A DNA stretch of 11,446 nucleotides from JBBRYB01 sp038238115 (GTDB lineage: Bacteria; Actinomycetota; Actinomycetes; Propionibacteriales; Nocardioidaceae). Under the pieces are notes generated by a model, which was not told the DNA's origin, did no database searches, and worked only from the letters and a program-made list of their open reading frames with translations. Positions 1 through 7,287 of the stretch are shown one piece after another (the stretch's first letter is position 1; every line of letters begins with the position of its first letter). The stretch lies in assembly GCA_038238115.1 (NCBI GenBank), contig JBBRYB010000082.1:1-11446 (forward strand), in the 5' to 3' direction. Position numbers and translations under genes: made by a program.

Positions 1-708
1 CGAAAGCCGGCCCCCTATCAGCCGGATCGCTGCCTCCAGCTCGCCGTTGAAGGTCGCCGTGGGTTCGGTGGCCGCCGTGGAGAGGCTGACGTGGTCATCG
101 ATCTCGATGGTTACGTCGAAGTGCTGGATTTTCACAAGGGCGGGCTTCGCCAGCTGGTCGGCCTTCCCGATGAAACCCAGCAGAAACCCCAGGTCACCCG
201 TGAAATGATCGACGAGTACCTCGGCGGAGGACGCGTCTACAGTGGCAGCCGGGTCCAGAGCGACCCGGACGTCCCAGGCGTGCTGCGCCGTCTCGTTGAG
301 GCGCATGCCTGCCACCGATGCCAGCGGGAGCGGTGTCGGGAGGAAACCGAGCTTGATGTGGAGGTTCTCTCGCTGGTGGGACGTCAACGCCTCCAGCGTG
401 TCGACGAGAGCTGCGTTGTGCTCGAGGAATCCCGCAGCCTGATCCTGCGGGCTCAGCAGGTTCCAGCGGTCCCAGACTGCTTCGTTGAAGTCTTGTTCGG
501 GCGCCGCGGTGTCATCCAGGGCGGCGCGGTAGCCGGCGAGGGCGATCTCGGCGCCACTGCCAAGGTGGGAAAGAACCTGGGCAACCGTCCACTGGGAGGC
601 TCCTGAGCTGCCGGACAGCTGGTCGTCTGAGAGACCCGGCACCAAAGCCGCTAGGTCGTCATGGATGCTGCGGAGGGCGGCGATGGTGCGATCGGCAAGA
701 GAGGTCAT
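1..708 (-). CDS. Maleylpyruvate isomerase family mycothiol-dependent protein (3' end outside window)
   Basis: An open frame of 236 codons runs leftward from ATG at 706-708 to the window edge without a stop, so the C-terminus is missing. The protein starts MTSLADRTIAAL. It has the DinB/MDMPI four-helix pattern with a likely metal triad: His48 in LSHLGS, and Glu139 and His143 in NETAQHAWDV. This Glu-x3-His spacing is that of the family. From about residue 190 comes a beta-rich tail (KIQHFDVTIEIDDH, then NGELEAAIRLIGGRL) matching the SCP2-like C-terminal domain of TIGR03083 proteins; only the last few residues should be lost. Family members are cytosolic and are thought to use mycothiol as a thiol cofactor in isomerisation or detoxification. 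The substrate of this one is unknown. It is followed at a distance by another DinB-fold gene on the same strand. Confidence 0.85.
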   Translation of the reverse strand, partial: MTSLADRTIAALRSIHDDLAALVPGLSDDQLSGSSGASQWTVAQVLSHLGSGAEIALAGYRAALDDTAAPEQDFNEAVWDRWNLLSPQDQAAGFLEHNAALVDTLEALTSHQRENLHIKLGFLPTPLPLASVAGMRLNETAQHAWDVRVALDPAATVDASSAEVLVDHFTGDLGFLLGFIGKADQLAKPALVKIQHFDVTIEIDDHVSLSTAATEPTATFNGELEAAIRLIGGRLS

Positions 709-744
709 GGCTGGCCAACACCGGCCGGCCCATTGTTCTTCCGC

Positions 745-784
745 GCGCGGCGCTCGCGAACGCGTTCGACAGTGGCGTAGTCGT
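745..784 (+). pseudogene. 40-bp vapC toxin fragment (relic)
   Basis: These 40 bases match 7974-8013, inside the vapC relic, at 38 positions by eye, in the same orientation; the mismatches are at 758 and 771. In the vapC frame the segment reads ALANAFDSGVV, against ALANAFDGGVV at 7980-8012. Nothing else of vapC is recognisable on either side. It lies in the 113-bp gap between two leftward DinB-fold genes. It is seen only as a short match. That it is a remnant of a former vapC, or of a rearrangement sharing that segment, is inference. Confidence 0.6.
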
Positions 785-821
785 GCGAGCCGGCGACCAT
801 ACGTCCTCCTCGACGGCTCCC

Positions 822-1394
822 TCATGCGCGCCATCCAGCCGGTGGGTCTTCACCAACCCGGCCATCAACAGCCTCGCGGAGCAGGTCGGCGTGCCCAGTG
901 TGCCGGCCGTACTCCTCGATCTGGTCGCACAGCAGCCGGCGCAGGCTGGCATGTCGACCGTCAGGCCAGGAGACGTGGACGAGCTGGTCGAGTCCCCCGT
1001 CGGCCAAGGCTGCGTCGAGCCTCGCCCGGGACCGTTCGACGGCGCCGTCCCAGAGCGCGTAAAGCTCCTCAGGGGTGTCGTCGGCGGCGGAGTTGAACTC
1101 CCAGTCGTTATCGCTGTCCCAGCCGTTGCCGTCCCACGGTGCGCCGAGGGGCTTTCCGCTCAGCTTGGTGGCGGTCAGGTAGTCCTCTTGGGCAGCGAGG
1201 TGTTTGAGCAGACCGCCGAGGGTCAACGAGGAGGCCCCGATGTGGGTCTGCAGCCCGGCTGCGTTGAGCGCGTCGGCCTTCCAGCGGAACGTCATGCGCA
1301 GGCGATCGAGCGCACCCACCAGGTGCTCGGCCTCCGTGCCGGCGACCGGGGGCTCCCACGGGGGAGGTTTCCACTGGCTTTCGCTACCCGTCAT
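822..1394 (-). CDS. DUF664 (DinB-like) domain protein
   Basis: This 190-residue protein belongs to the DUF664/DinB superfamily of four-helix-bundle, probably metal-binding cytosolic proteins. His65 in GGLLKHLAAQE and the C-terminal cluster EEYGRHTGHAD (Glu161, His165, His168) are the expected ligand positions, and the LYALWDGAVERSRA helix is typical. The frame stays open upstream to 1562. I place the start at ATG 1392-1394 (MTGSESQW) because the paralogue at 9194 also begins MTG and the upstream residues have no family counterpart. No strong Shine-Dalgarno sequence is visible. The gene is divergent from the DUF427 gene at 1492 with a 97-bp gap. The biochemical role of DUF664 proteins is not established; some DinB relatives are thiol-dependent enzymes. 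Confidence 0.82.
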   Translation of the reverse strand: MTGSESQWKPPPWEPPVAGTEAEHLVGALDRLRMTFRWKADALNAAGLQTHIGASSLTLGGLLKHLAAQEDYLTATKLSGKPLGAPWDGNGWDSDNDWEFNSAADDTPEELYALWDGAVERSRARLDAALADGGLDQLVHVSWPDGRHASLRRLLCDQIEEYGRHTGHADLLREAVDGRVGEDPPAGWRA

Positions 1395-1447
1395 GGCGCC
1401 ACGGTAAACCCGATTGCGGACGTTGGCGTCCGGAATTGGGCGGAGCT

Positions 1448-1491
1448 CTGCGGTGTTGGGCATGACACACGCCAGCCAGAAGGGAAAGCTC
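1448..1491 (+). promoter_or_regulatory. Conserved 44-bp leader upstream of DUF427 copy 1
   Basis: The 44 bases before the ATG align without gaps to 9606-9649 in front of the second DUF427 gene. Both begin CTGCGGTGTTG, diverge for about 10 bases, then share ACGCCA-CCAGAAGGGAAAGC-C. The AGAAGGGA element ends a few bases before the ATG and fixes the start. No clear -10/-35 pair is apparent. A shared promoter function is inference; the alignment itself is direct. Confidence 0.55.
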
Positions 1492-1797
1492 ATGAAAGCC
1501 ACCATTGACGGCACGATCGTTGCCGACGCCCCAGAGCCCGATCTGATCTCCATCGAGGGCAACTACTACTTCCCGCCCTCCTCGCTTGGAGCCGACGCGT
1601 TCAGTGAGAGCCGGACGCCGTACACCTGCCCGTGGAAGGGAGCTGCCCAGTACCACGATGTCTCAGTGGGCGATTCTACCTATCACGACGCGGCCTGGAG
1701 CTACCCCGACCCCTACCCGGCCTCCTTCGACCGGGTCGGCACGGATTATTCCGGCTACGTCGCCTTCGACAAGCGCCAAGTCACGGTTGCCGAATAG
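1492..1797 (+). CDS. DUF427 family protein, copy 1
   Basis: This encodes 101 residues starting MKATIDGTIVAD. It carries the DUF427 (Pfam NTP_transf_9) signatures: YYFPPSSL near residue 25, the core TPYTCPWKGAAQYHDV near 42-57, HDAAWSYPDPYP near 65-76, and a terminal GYVAFDKRQVTV strand. Family members are small cytosolic single-domain proteins of about 90-130 residues with no proven function, so this is full length. The start is set by an AGAAGGGA ribosome site, even though the frame is open further upstream. It is about 80% identical in protein to the gene at 9650. It diverges from a DUF664 gene, and copy 2 also has a DUF664 neighbour, so the two families appear linked here. Confidence 0.88.
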   Translation: MKATIDGTIVADAPEPDLISIEGNYYFPPSSLGADAFSESRTPYTCPWKGAAQYHDVSVGDSTYHDAAWSYPDPYPASFDRVGTDYSGYVAFDKRQVTVAE

Positions 1798-1889
1798 CCG
1801 AAGGCAGCGCAGATCGTGATGACGACCCGCCGCCGCGACAGCGGCCGAGGCGCCCTCGACACCCGGCGATGCAACGCGCGCGCGGAGAT

Positions 1890-2078
1890 CTATTGCAGCT
1901 GAGCCTGCTCCGCAAGGTGCTGAATTTCCTTGAATACCGCGCCGGTGATGACGCTCTTTGCCTCCCCGCTGAGCGTCGAGGAAGGTGACGTTGACGCCAC
2001 CAGGCCTGGGGCGGGCCGCGACATAGTCCGGTCTACCGCGCCGCTGGCGCTCTCGATCCAGGCATGGATAGTGGTCAC
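1890..2078 (-). CDS. Possible 62-residue protein coupled to the aldehyde dehydrogenase gene
   Basis: A GTG at 2076-2078 overlaps the TGA of the aldehyde dehydrogenase (2075-2077) as GTGA, a typical translational-coupling overlap. The frame runs 62 codons to TAG at 1890-1892. Third positions are mostly G/C. The product has a low-complexity Ser/Pro/Thr-rich middle and a helical-looking C-terminus ending in KEIQHLAEQAQLQ. It has no signal peptide or membrane segment, and I recognise no family. Other frames are also open here, so it may not be real. If real, it is the third gene of the leftward operon. Without it, 1798-2074 holds no gene I can support. Confidence 0.38.
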   Translation of the reverse strand: MTTIHAWIESASGAVDRTMSRPAPGLVASTSPSSTLSGEAKSVITGAVFKEIQHLAEQAQLQ

Positions 2079-3580
2079 GCCGGAGCGGGGAACGACACGC
2101 TATGAGTGTCCATGAACTCGCGCAGCCCCAGGATGCCCATCTCGCGACCGAGCCCGCTGCTGCGCAAGCCGCCGAACGGCGCTCGCTCATCGAGGAAAGC
2201 CGCTCCGTGGTTGTTCACCCAGGTGTAGCCGCTGGACAGCCGGGCACCCACCTCGGCAGCCCGCGCCGGGTTCTCGGTCCAGACCGACGAGCAGAGGCCG
2301 GCCCACGTGTCGTTCGCAGCGGCGATCGCGTGCTCGACGTCGTCGAAGGGAAGGATCGGAACGGTAGGGCCGAACTGCTCCTCGGTGACCACCCGCTGAT
2401 CGGGATCGGGATCCAGGATGAGGGTCGGCCGGAGGAAGTTGCCCTGGATTGATGGATCCACAGTCTCCTGCCCCGCAGGCATCTCGCCGAACGCCTTGAC
2501 CTCGGCGCCGCTGGCCTTGGCCTCTTCGACCAGCTGGCCGACGTAGTCGCGCTGCTGCCGGCTGTGCAACGGGCCCATGGTCGTTCGCTCATCAAGCCCG
2601 TGCCCCACCACGGTGCGCTCGAGAACGGCGGACAAGCCCTGGACTACCTCGTCGTACCGAGATCGGTGCACGTAGATGCGCTTGGCAGCCATGCAGATCT
2701 GGCCGGTCGAGTCGAAGATTCCAGAGAACAACCGGCCGAGCGCGTCCTCGTCGAGCAACGCATCGTCCAGAATGACCGCCGGGTCGTTGCCGCCCAGCTC
2801 GAGTGCGACGCGGGTGAGCGTGCCTGATGCCATCTCCATGATCCGGCGGCCGCCGGTCGGACTGCCCGTGAAGCAGACCTTCGCTACGTCGTCGTTGCGG
2901 ACCAGCGCCTCACCGATCTCAGCGTCGCGGCCGGTAACCACGTTGAGCACACCGGGCGGGAGGGCCTCGGCAACCCGACGGACGACGCGCGCGGTAGCGA
3001 GCGGCGCGGACGGCGGTGGCTTGACGATCACGGTGTTGCCGGCCACCAGGGCATACGGGAGCGACGCGGCCAGGATGGCCAGCGGCCAGTTGAACGGGAT
3101 GATGATCGTCACGACCCCGAGGGGCGTGTAGGTGACCTCGGTCCGGTACGGCGGGCCGTCGAGCCTCGTCACCGTATCGACCTGGTCGGCCAGACCGCGA
3201 GCCAGCTCGAACCGGTGGTTGAAGACCCACAAGTCGATCTTGGACTCGATGCGGATCTTGCCGTTCTCCCGGGTCAGGATCTCGGCGTCGGCCTCGTGGT
3301 GGACGGCGAGCTCACGCAGGCTCGCGAGCACCAGCTCCGCGCGCTCCTGGGGCGTGCGGGCCGACCAGGTGGGGAATGCCCGCTTCGCTGCCTCGACCGC
3401 ACTCAACGCCTGGTCGCGGGTCGCCGCTGCCGCGTGACCAACCACCTCGTCCGGCCGCCCCGGATCCCGGATCTCCAGTCGGTCGGTGGCTTGCACCGCC
3501 CGGCCATCCATGTACAGGTCAGTGCTGGCCTCTGGCTGGACTCCGGTGGCCACTTCGTGTGCGGCTGCCGGCGACGTCAC
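2075..3580 (-). CDS. Aldehyde dehydrogenase family protein, NAD(P)-dependent
   Basis: This 501-residue protein has the normal length for a soluble aldehyde dehydrogenase, which oxidises an aldehyde to a carboxylate with NAD(P)+. Catalytic features are all present: Asn164 in IIPFNWP, the nucleotide-binding FTGSPTGG at about 237-244, the general base Glu261 in ELGGNDP, and the nucleophile Cys296 in GQICMAAK. EEQFGP and the C-terminal FGGLRSSGLGREMG segment are standard. The start is GTG 3578-3580 with an AGAGG site just upstream. The gene follows the hydrolase stop by 8 bases, so the two are almost certainly cotranscribed. The substrate cannot be read from the sequence. The neighbouring acyl ligase and carrier protein suggest a fatty or aromatic aldehyde (inference). 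A succinate-semialdehyde or benzaldehyde type enzyme is equally possible. Confidence 0.93.
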   Translation of the reverse strand: MTSPAAAHEVATGVQPEASTDLYMDGRAVQATDRLEIRDPGRPDEVVGHAAAATRDQALSAVEAAKRAFPTWSARTPQERAELVLASLRELAVHHEADAEILTRENGKIRIESKIDLWVFNHRFELARGLADQVDTVTRLDGPPYRTEVTYTPLGVVTIIIPFNWPLAILAASLPYALVAGNTVIVKPPPSAPLATARVVRRVAEALPPGVLNVVTGRDAEIGEALVRNDDVAKVCFTGSPTGGRRIMEMASGTLTRVALELGGNDPAVILDDALLDEDALGRLFSGIFDSTGQICMAAKRIYVHRSRYDEVVQGLSAVLERTVVGHGLDERTTMGPLHSRQQRDYVGQLVEEAKASGAEVKAFGEMPAGQETVDPSIQGNFLRPTLILDPDPDQRVVTEEQFGPTVPILPFDDVEHAIAAANDTWAGLCSSVWTENPARAAEVGARLSSGYTWVNNHGAAFLDERAPFGGLRSSGLGREMGILGLREFMDTHSVSFPAPA

Positions 3581-3588
3581 AGCGACCT

Positions 3589-4653
3589 CTAGCGCGAGGA
3601 GGTGACCCCATCGAGCTCGGCAACATCATCGCCGGACATCAGCCAGCCAAGGAGCTGCTCAAACCGACCGGTGCGGATGAGCTCGCCCATGATGTGGTGC
3701 GACTCCCAACCCGGCAGGGCTTCCACAGTGATGCCGGGTAAACCGGCCATTCGGACGCACTGCTGTCGATCGCCCGCGTGCTTTTCGCCGTACAGGATGT
3801 GTGCGCGGACGCCGGCGCCGTCGCGGTAGAGGGGCACCAGGTCACCCCACGGCATCACGCCGCCCCGCGGAAGGTGTGGCGCCACGTTCTTGACGTACCC
3901 CGGACCACCGGTTATCGGTGACAGGGCAAGTACGCGTTCCACCTCGAGAGCGCTCCCATAGCGAAGAGCGCCGGTGGCTCCAACCGAATGTCCCAAGCAG
4001 ACGACGCGACGAGCGCCCATGCCGGTCATGAGCCTCTTCAGGCTCTTGATCGTCGTCGCCATGTCACGGCCGAGCGCCGCAATGCCGCCGGTATATCCGA
4101 CCTTTTTTCGGTCTCGCAGGTAGATGAGGTGGCTGCCGAGCTGAGCGAACCACCGGTCGAGGAGATTGTTTGGCATTCCGAGCTGATGGCTCCCGCCGCA
4201 GAAGGCGATGATCACCGTGTCCGCGCCTGGCGTCTCCAGGATTTGGACGTCGCTGCTGCGGTCGTCCACGAACGGCTCACGACCGTTGCCGACAGCGGGA
4301 GGCAGATGCCGGAAGACGAAATCCATGTTCTCCAGGTAGCGCATCTGCGGAAACACAGCCTTGAGCCTCGGCAAGGCATAGGCCGCCGCGTCGATGTGCC
4401 CGCTATGGATGAGCTCGTGCAGACCAGGGATCCAGCTGCGTGCGTGCGACCGGCTCAGGCGAAGGTCGGCGCCCGCGTCGAACGCCAACCAGAGTGCAGC
4501 GGCATGCAACACCGGATCGGTCGACCCGCGGCGAAGGGCCTCGTTGAGCGCTTGGCGCGCTGCCGAATCGACCGGCTCAGCGCTATCGAGAATGGTCCGT
4601 GCGAGCGCATGGCCGGGCCGCCTGTGCGAGACGGACACGCCCGCGCTAGCCAC
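3589..4653 (-). CDS. Alpha/beta-hydrolase fold protein with helical N-terminal region
   Basis: This is a 354-residue cytosolic protein. The first ~110 residues are helical, with repeat-like pairs (ALRRGSTDPVLHAAALWLAF, then LHELIHSGHIDAAAYALPRL) resembling TPR helices. An alpha/beta-hydrolase core follows: the strand VIIAFCGGS (likely oxyanion region), the nucleophile elbow GHSVGATG (Ser near 223), an acidic residue in YGEKHAGD (near 295) and His near 319-320 in WESHHIMG. That is a full catalytic triad, so esterase, thioesterase or amidase activity is likely. Beside a carrier protein it may release or edit acyl groups (inference). The start is GTG 4651-4653, because GGAGG at 4659-4663 sits 5 bases upstream. 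The earlier GTG at 4659 would overlap that site. It is the first gene of the leftward operon, divergent from the carrier protein gene. Confidence 0.83.
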   Translation of the reverse strand: MASAGVSVSHRRPGHALARTILDSAEPVDSAARQALNEALRRGSTDPVLHAAALWLAFDAGADLRLSRSHARSWIPGLHELIHSGHIDAAAYALPRLKAVFPQMRYLENMDFVFRHLPPAVGNGREPFVDDRSSDVQILETPGADTVIIAFCGGSHQLGMPNNLLDRWFAQLGSHLIYLRDRKKVGYTGGIAALGRDMATTIKSLKRLMTGMGARRVVCLGHSVGATGALRYGSALEVERVLALSPITGGPGYVKNVAPHLPRGGVMPWGDLVPLYRDGAGVRAHILYGEKHAGDRQQCVRMAGLPGITVEALPGWESHHIMGELIRTGRFEQLLGWLMSGDDVAELDGVTSSR

Positions 4654-4658
4654 GACCA

Positions 4659-4663
4659 CCTCC
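4659..4663 (-). promoter_or_regulatory. Shine-Dalgarno GGAGG that decides the hydrolase start
   Basis: GGAGG on the minus strand lies 5 bases before GTG 4653-4651. The longer in-frame start at 4659 would fall within this site, so the downstream GTG is preferred. Confidence 0.65.
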
Positions 4664-4817
4664 AGATTCTCGGCGTCCTCCCCCGGAGCCCAGGAACGTC
4701 GGCAGCATACCGCGAGACCTCCCCGAGATGCTGGTGAGCAAACCCGGCCGAGGGCACGCCGACGCTGGCATGATGGGCCTTCTAGTCCGAGAGGCGATCG
4801 ATGAGATCGGAAGCACG

Positions 4818-5102
4818 ATGAACGATGAGGAAGTCTTCGAGTCAGTCCGCGAGGCTGTCATCTGGGCGAAGGCCGAAGTGGTGGCATTGGCCCTCGGTCA
4901 GGTCGTCATGATCAGCCTTCTCGACGAGCCGCCGATCTGCCTCGACTCTCTGGAGTCGATAGCCATGGTCACTCATCTGGAGGAGGTTCTCGGGCTGGAG
5001 GCCGAGGACGAACACTTCTTCGCGGGCTCGGTTCGCACGGTCGGAGATGTAGTCGCCGCTGTGGAAGGCTGGATGGCCGGAGCCGAGACAACCCGGCGAT
5101 GA
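4818..5102 (+). CDS. Acyl carrier protein
   Basis: This 94-residue acidic protein has the carrier-protein signature LDSLESIAMVTHLEEVLG. Ser44 is the expected 4'-phosphopantetheine attachment site, followed by the helix II and III pattern (EDEHFFAGSVRTVGDVVAAVEGWM). The length is typical of a free-standing carrier protein. The frame is open from 4728. I choose ATG 4818 because it gives the family length and has CGGAAG four bases upstream; earlier ATGs at 4728, 4770 and 4773 have no good site. Its TGA (5100-5102) overlaps the ATG of the acyl-AMP ligase (5099), implying coupled translation and that the ligase loads this carrier. A peptidyl-carrier role is possible but less likely given the DSLES motif. 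A phosphopantetheinyl transferase must come from elsewhere. Confidence 0.88.
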   Translation: MNDEEVFESVREAVIWAKAEVVALALGQVVMISLLDEPPICLDSLESIAMVTHLEEVLGLEAEDEHFFAGSVRTVGDVVAAVEGWMAGAETTRR

Positions 5103-6512
5103 CGTCCGGCGCCGCTGCACCAGCAATCGTGACATCCGCCCGCACGGTCGACGGCCGATCGCTGGCTGGGCTCGCCAAGACCGTTCAAACCGGGTTGGCG
5201 AGAACCATTCGCCCGGGGAAGCCCCTTGGCATCTGGATTGACGAGCCAGTGGACTTCGCAGCCTGCGTCATCGGCGCTCTGGCTGTGCGTGCCGAAGCGT
5301 TCATCATCCTCCCCGGCGCCTCACCGGCTCGAGCCAAGGAGCTCTGTGCGATCGAGGGAGCGTCCGCAGTTCTCTGCGACGCAACACGGGCCTCACGACT
5401 CGTCGGCGGAATGCACCGCGTATGCGCACCGGGTCTCGTACTGGTGGAGACTCAGTCGCAGTCACCTGCGGGCTACCACGATCCGAACTGCCACGGTCAG
5501 GGTGCGGTTCACTTCTACACCTCCGGGACTGACGGCAAACCGAAGGGTGTCGTCCGAACGAAGCGGTCGTTGGAGCTAGAGGAGTCGACGGTCGGTTCTC
5601 ACCTGCGCATGGGGCCGGGCTGCTCAGTTCTCTGCGCCGTCCCGGTGAGCCACGGGTACGGGTATACCGCCGGGTTGTTCGCCCCCCCTGTCGTTCGGTG
5701 GCACAGCGATCGTGGCGCGCCCGAGGATGGCTGCCTCGCTCGCCAACTTGTTGATGGTGCACGAGCCCGAGATCGTGGTGGCTGTACCCGCTCAATATGC
5801 CGCGTGGTCAGCCCTGCGAAGGACGTACGACGGACCATTGCCGCGTCTCTGGTTGTGTGGCGGAGCACCGCTGCCGCCAGCCGTACGGGCCAGGTTCCAG
5901 GCAGCCTGGGGAAGCCTGATCGCCGAGCAGTACGGGATGACTGAGTGCGGCGCGGTGTCCGTCGACCTGGATGGCGCCGAGACGCTGGGCCGGCCGTACC
6001 CGGGTGTCACCGTCTCCATCGACGGCGGCGGCGCGGTCGCGGACGTGGGCGAAGTGGTCGTCAGCGCTGCGTACGGCCCGCGCGGTTACATCGGCGATCC
6101 AGCCGGCGGCTGCACGAGCCCTTTCACACCCAGCGGCTTCAGGAGTGGCGACACCGGTTGGCTCGATGTCCATGGCCGTCTGCACCTCGTCGGCCGTCGA
6201 GCGCATCAGCTGAACGTGCATGGGCAGAAGGTCGATCCCGCGGAGGTCGAGCGGGCGTTCTGGGCGGTGGACGGAGTGCACGACGTTGCAGTCATCGGAC
6301 TCGAGCGGGCTGACGGTGATCAGTGGATCGCCGCATTCGTGGTCTGCGCGGACAGCATCACGGACGACACGTTGCATCGAGCTACCGGGGACCTCGAGAG
6401 CTTCAAGAGACCGCAGCGTCTGAACCGCCTACCGGCGATCCCGAAGACGGCCACCGGAACCGACTTCGACGCGCTTCGAGCCATCTCGAGGTCAGGCGTC
6501 AGCCACGACTGA
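5099..6512 (+). CDS. Acyl-AMP ligase (AMP-binding, ANL superfamily), interrupted by a +1 frameshift
   Basis: The enzyme would activate a carboxylic acid with ATP and transfer it to a thiol, probably the phosphopantetheine arm of the carrier protein encoded just upstream. The first frame (5099 on) gives the P-loop YTSGTDGKPKG at residues 140-150 and SHGYGYTAGLFA. It then goes out of frame at C7 (5682-5688). Reading six Cs restores APLSFGGTAIVARP and continues to QYGMTECG (about 276-283), FRSGDTGWLDVHGRLHLVGR, and the A10 lysine in IPKTATGTD (about Lys449). The total is 470 residues with all ANL core motifs. As printed, the first frame stops at 5944 and the second is open to TGA at 6512. The break is either a sequencing error, a real mutation or slippage. 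The acyl substrate is unknown. Confidence 0.87.
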
Positions 6513-6664
6513 CCTGTTTCATGCAGAGAGCCGTACGCAGACACGACGAGCTGCGCTCACTCGCGGGCGCCGAGCCCCCATGGGTCCTCGGCCGTTCATT
6601 GCTAGCTGGACTCGGCTCCTCCAGCGCCCGCGACCGCGCTGGTCTTGCCCTGTCCCGGCACACA

Positions 6665-6698
6665 ACAGCGCCCCCAGCCAACCGGTCAGGGGCGCTGT
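6665..6698. terminator. Perfect 10-bp inverted repeat, probable terminator between convergent genes
   Basis: ACAGCGCCCC (6665-6674) and GGGGCGCTGT (6689-6698) pair perfectly around a 14-base loop. The hairpin lies 15 bases past the stop of the leftward secreted-protein gene, and on that strand TTGTGTG follows. It lies about 150 bases past the acyl-AMP ligase. There is no long U-tract, as is common in high-GC actinobacteria. It could act in both directions. The remaining bases of 6513-6713 hold nothing I recognise. Confidence 0.72.
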
Positions 6699-6713
6699 GT
6701 CGCGCACGGCCCG

Positions 6714-7274
6714 CTAGTGCGTGGGGTGGAGCGGCCGGGCGGGCAGCTTCATCGCGGGCGCTGCGGGGGGGAGCTGAGTGGCGGGGATCAGGTAGCCGGT
6801 GATGAAGACTTCCACGCCTCCGCCGACATCCGCAATCCCGACCGAAGGCACCGGGAGCCCGATCGGGAAGGTCCGGGTCTCGGTCTCTACTGCCAGGGTG
6901 GTTTCTGCGGGGTCGTACCTAATGGCGGTGACGCACCCCGCGTCCGTCAGGTAGGCATAGTGGTCGCCGAGGTCCGAATTGGCGAACATGTCATAGGTCA
7001 CCGACGTGAGGACGATAGCTTTGCCGGCTGGTGGGGTGTAGACGGCGTCGCAGCCCTCGCTCGCAAACCCCACTGTATTCACGACGTCCTTCGGCGCGAC
7101 GGTCGTCGTCAGGAGCTGATGGTTGGCGGTGACGGTAGCCGTCGCCGCGTTGGTGGTGTTTCCGATGGCCACGGTTGAGCTGGCCGCGGCGTACACCGCG
7201 GTCGGTGCCACGATTGCGGCGGTAACCAGGCCGGTGAAGATCCAGGCTCCGGTCGACATGTGTGGACCTCGCAT
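6714..7274 (-). CDS. Predicted secreted protein of unknown function
   Basis: This encodes 186 residues starting MRGPHMSTGAWIF. The N-terminus looks like a signal peptide: a hydrophobic stretch at about residues 10-28 (WIFTGLVTAAIVAPTAVYA) with an Ala-x-Ala-like cleavage region near 29-32. The mature part is Thr/Ala/Val-rich and beta-like, with two cysteines (Cys75 in EGCDAVY and Cys114 in DAGCVTA) that could form one disulfide outside the cytoplasm. It ends in a Pro/Ala-rich tail. ATG 7272-7274 is chosen because GGGAGG lies 7 bases upstream (7282-7287), although the frame is open to 7355. It is transcribed alone, with a hairpin terminator behind it. I recognise no family and propose no function. 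Confidence 0.72.
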   Translation of the reverse strand: MRGPHMSTGAWIFTGLVTAAIVAPTAVYAAASSTVAIGNTTNAATATVTANHQLLTTTVAPKDVVNTVGFASEGCDAVYTPPAGKAIVLTSVTYDMFANSDLGDHYAYLTDAGCVTAIRYDPAETTLAVETETRTFPIGLPVPSVGIADVGGGVEVFITGYLIPATQLPPAAPAMKLPARPLHPTH

Positions 7275-7287
7275 TTTAGTGCCTCCC

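Noticed and set aside
783..1508. 241-codon plus-strand frame
   Set aside because: It is antisense to the DUF664 gene, which has a paralogue in the window and a recognisable fold.
1832..1845. GCCGC-GACA-GCGGC hairpin after DUF427 copy 1
   Set aside because: The stem is only 5 bp with no T-tract, which is common by chance at this GC content. It is not strong enough to call a terminator.
1663..2190. 175-codon minus-strand frame
   Set aside because: It overlaps the end of the aldehyde dehydrogenase in another frame and the DUF427 gene. The composition is typical of a shadow.
4704..4709. TATGCT (minus strand) as a -10 element for the hydrolase operon
   Set aside because: No matching -35 element is visible at the right distance. 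A single hexamer is not evidence.
3988..4737. 249-codon plus-strand frame
   Set aside because: It lies opposite the hydrolase with its clear GHSVG motif. It is a shadow of high-GC codon bias.
6521..6802. Plus-strand frame after the acyl-AMP ligase (starts MQRAVRRHDEL)
   Set aside because: It crosses the perfect hairpin and the end of the secreted-protein gene. It has no ribosome site and an Arg/Gly/Ser-rich composition.
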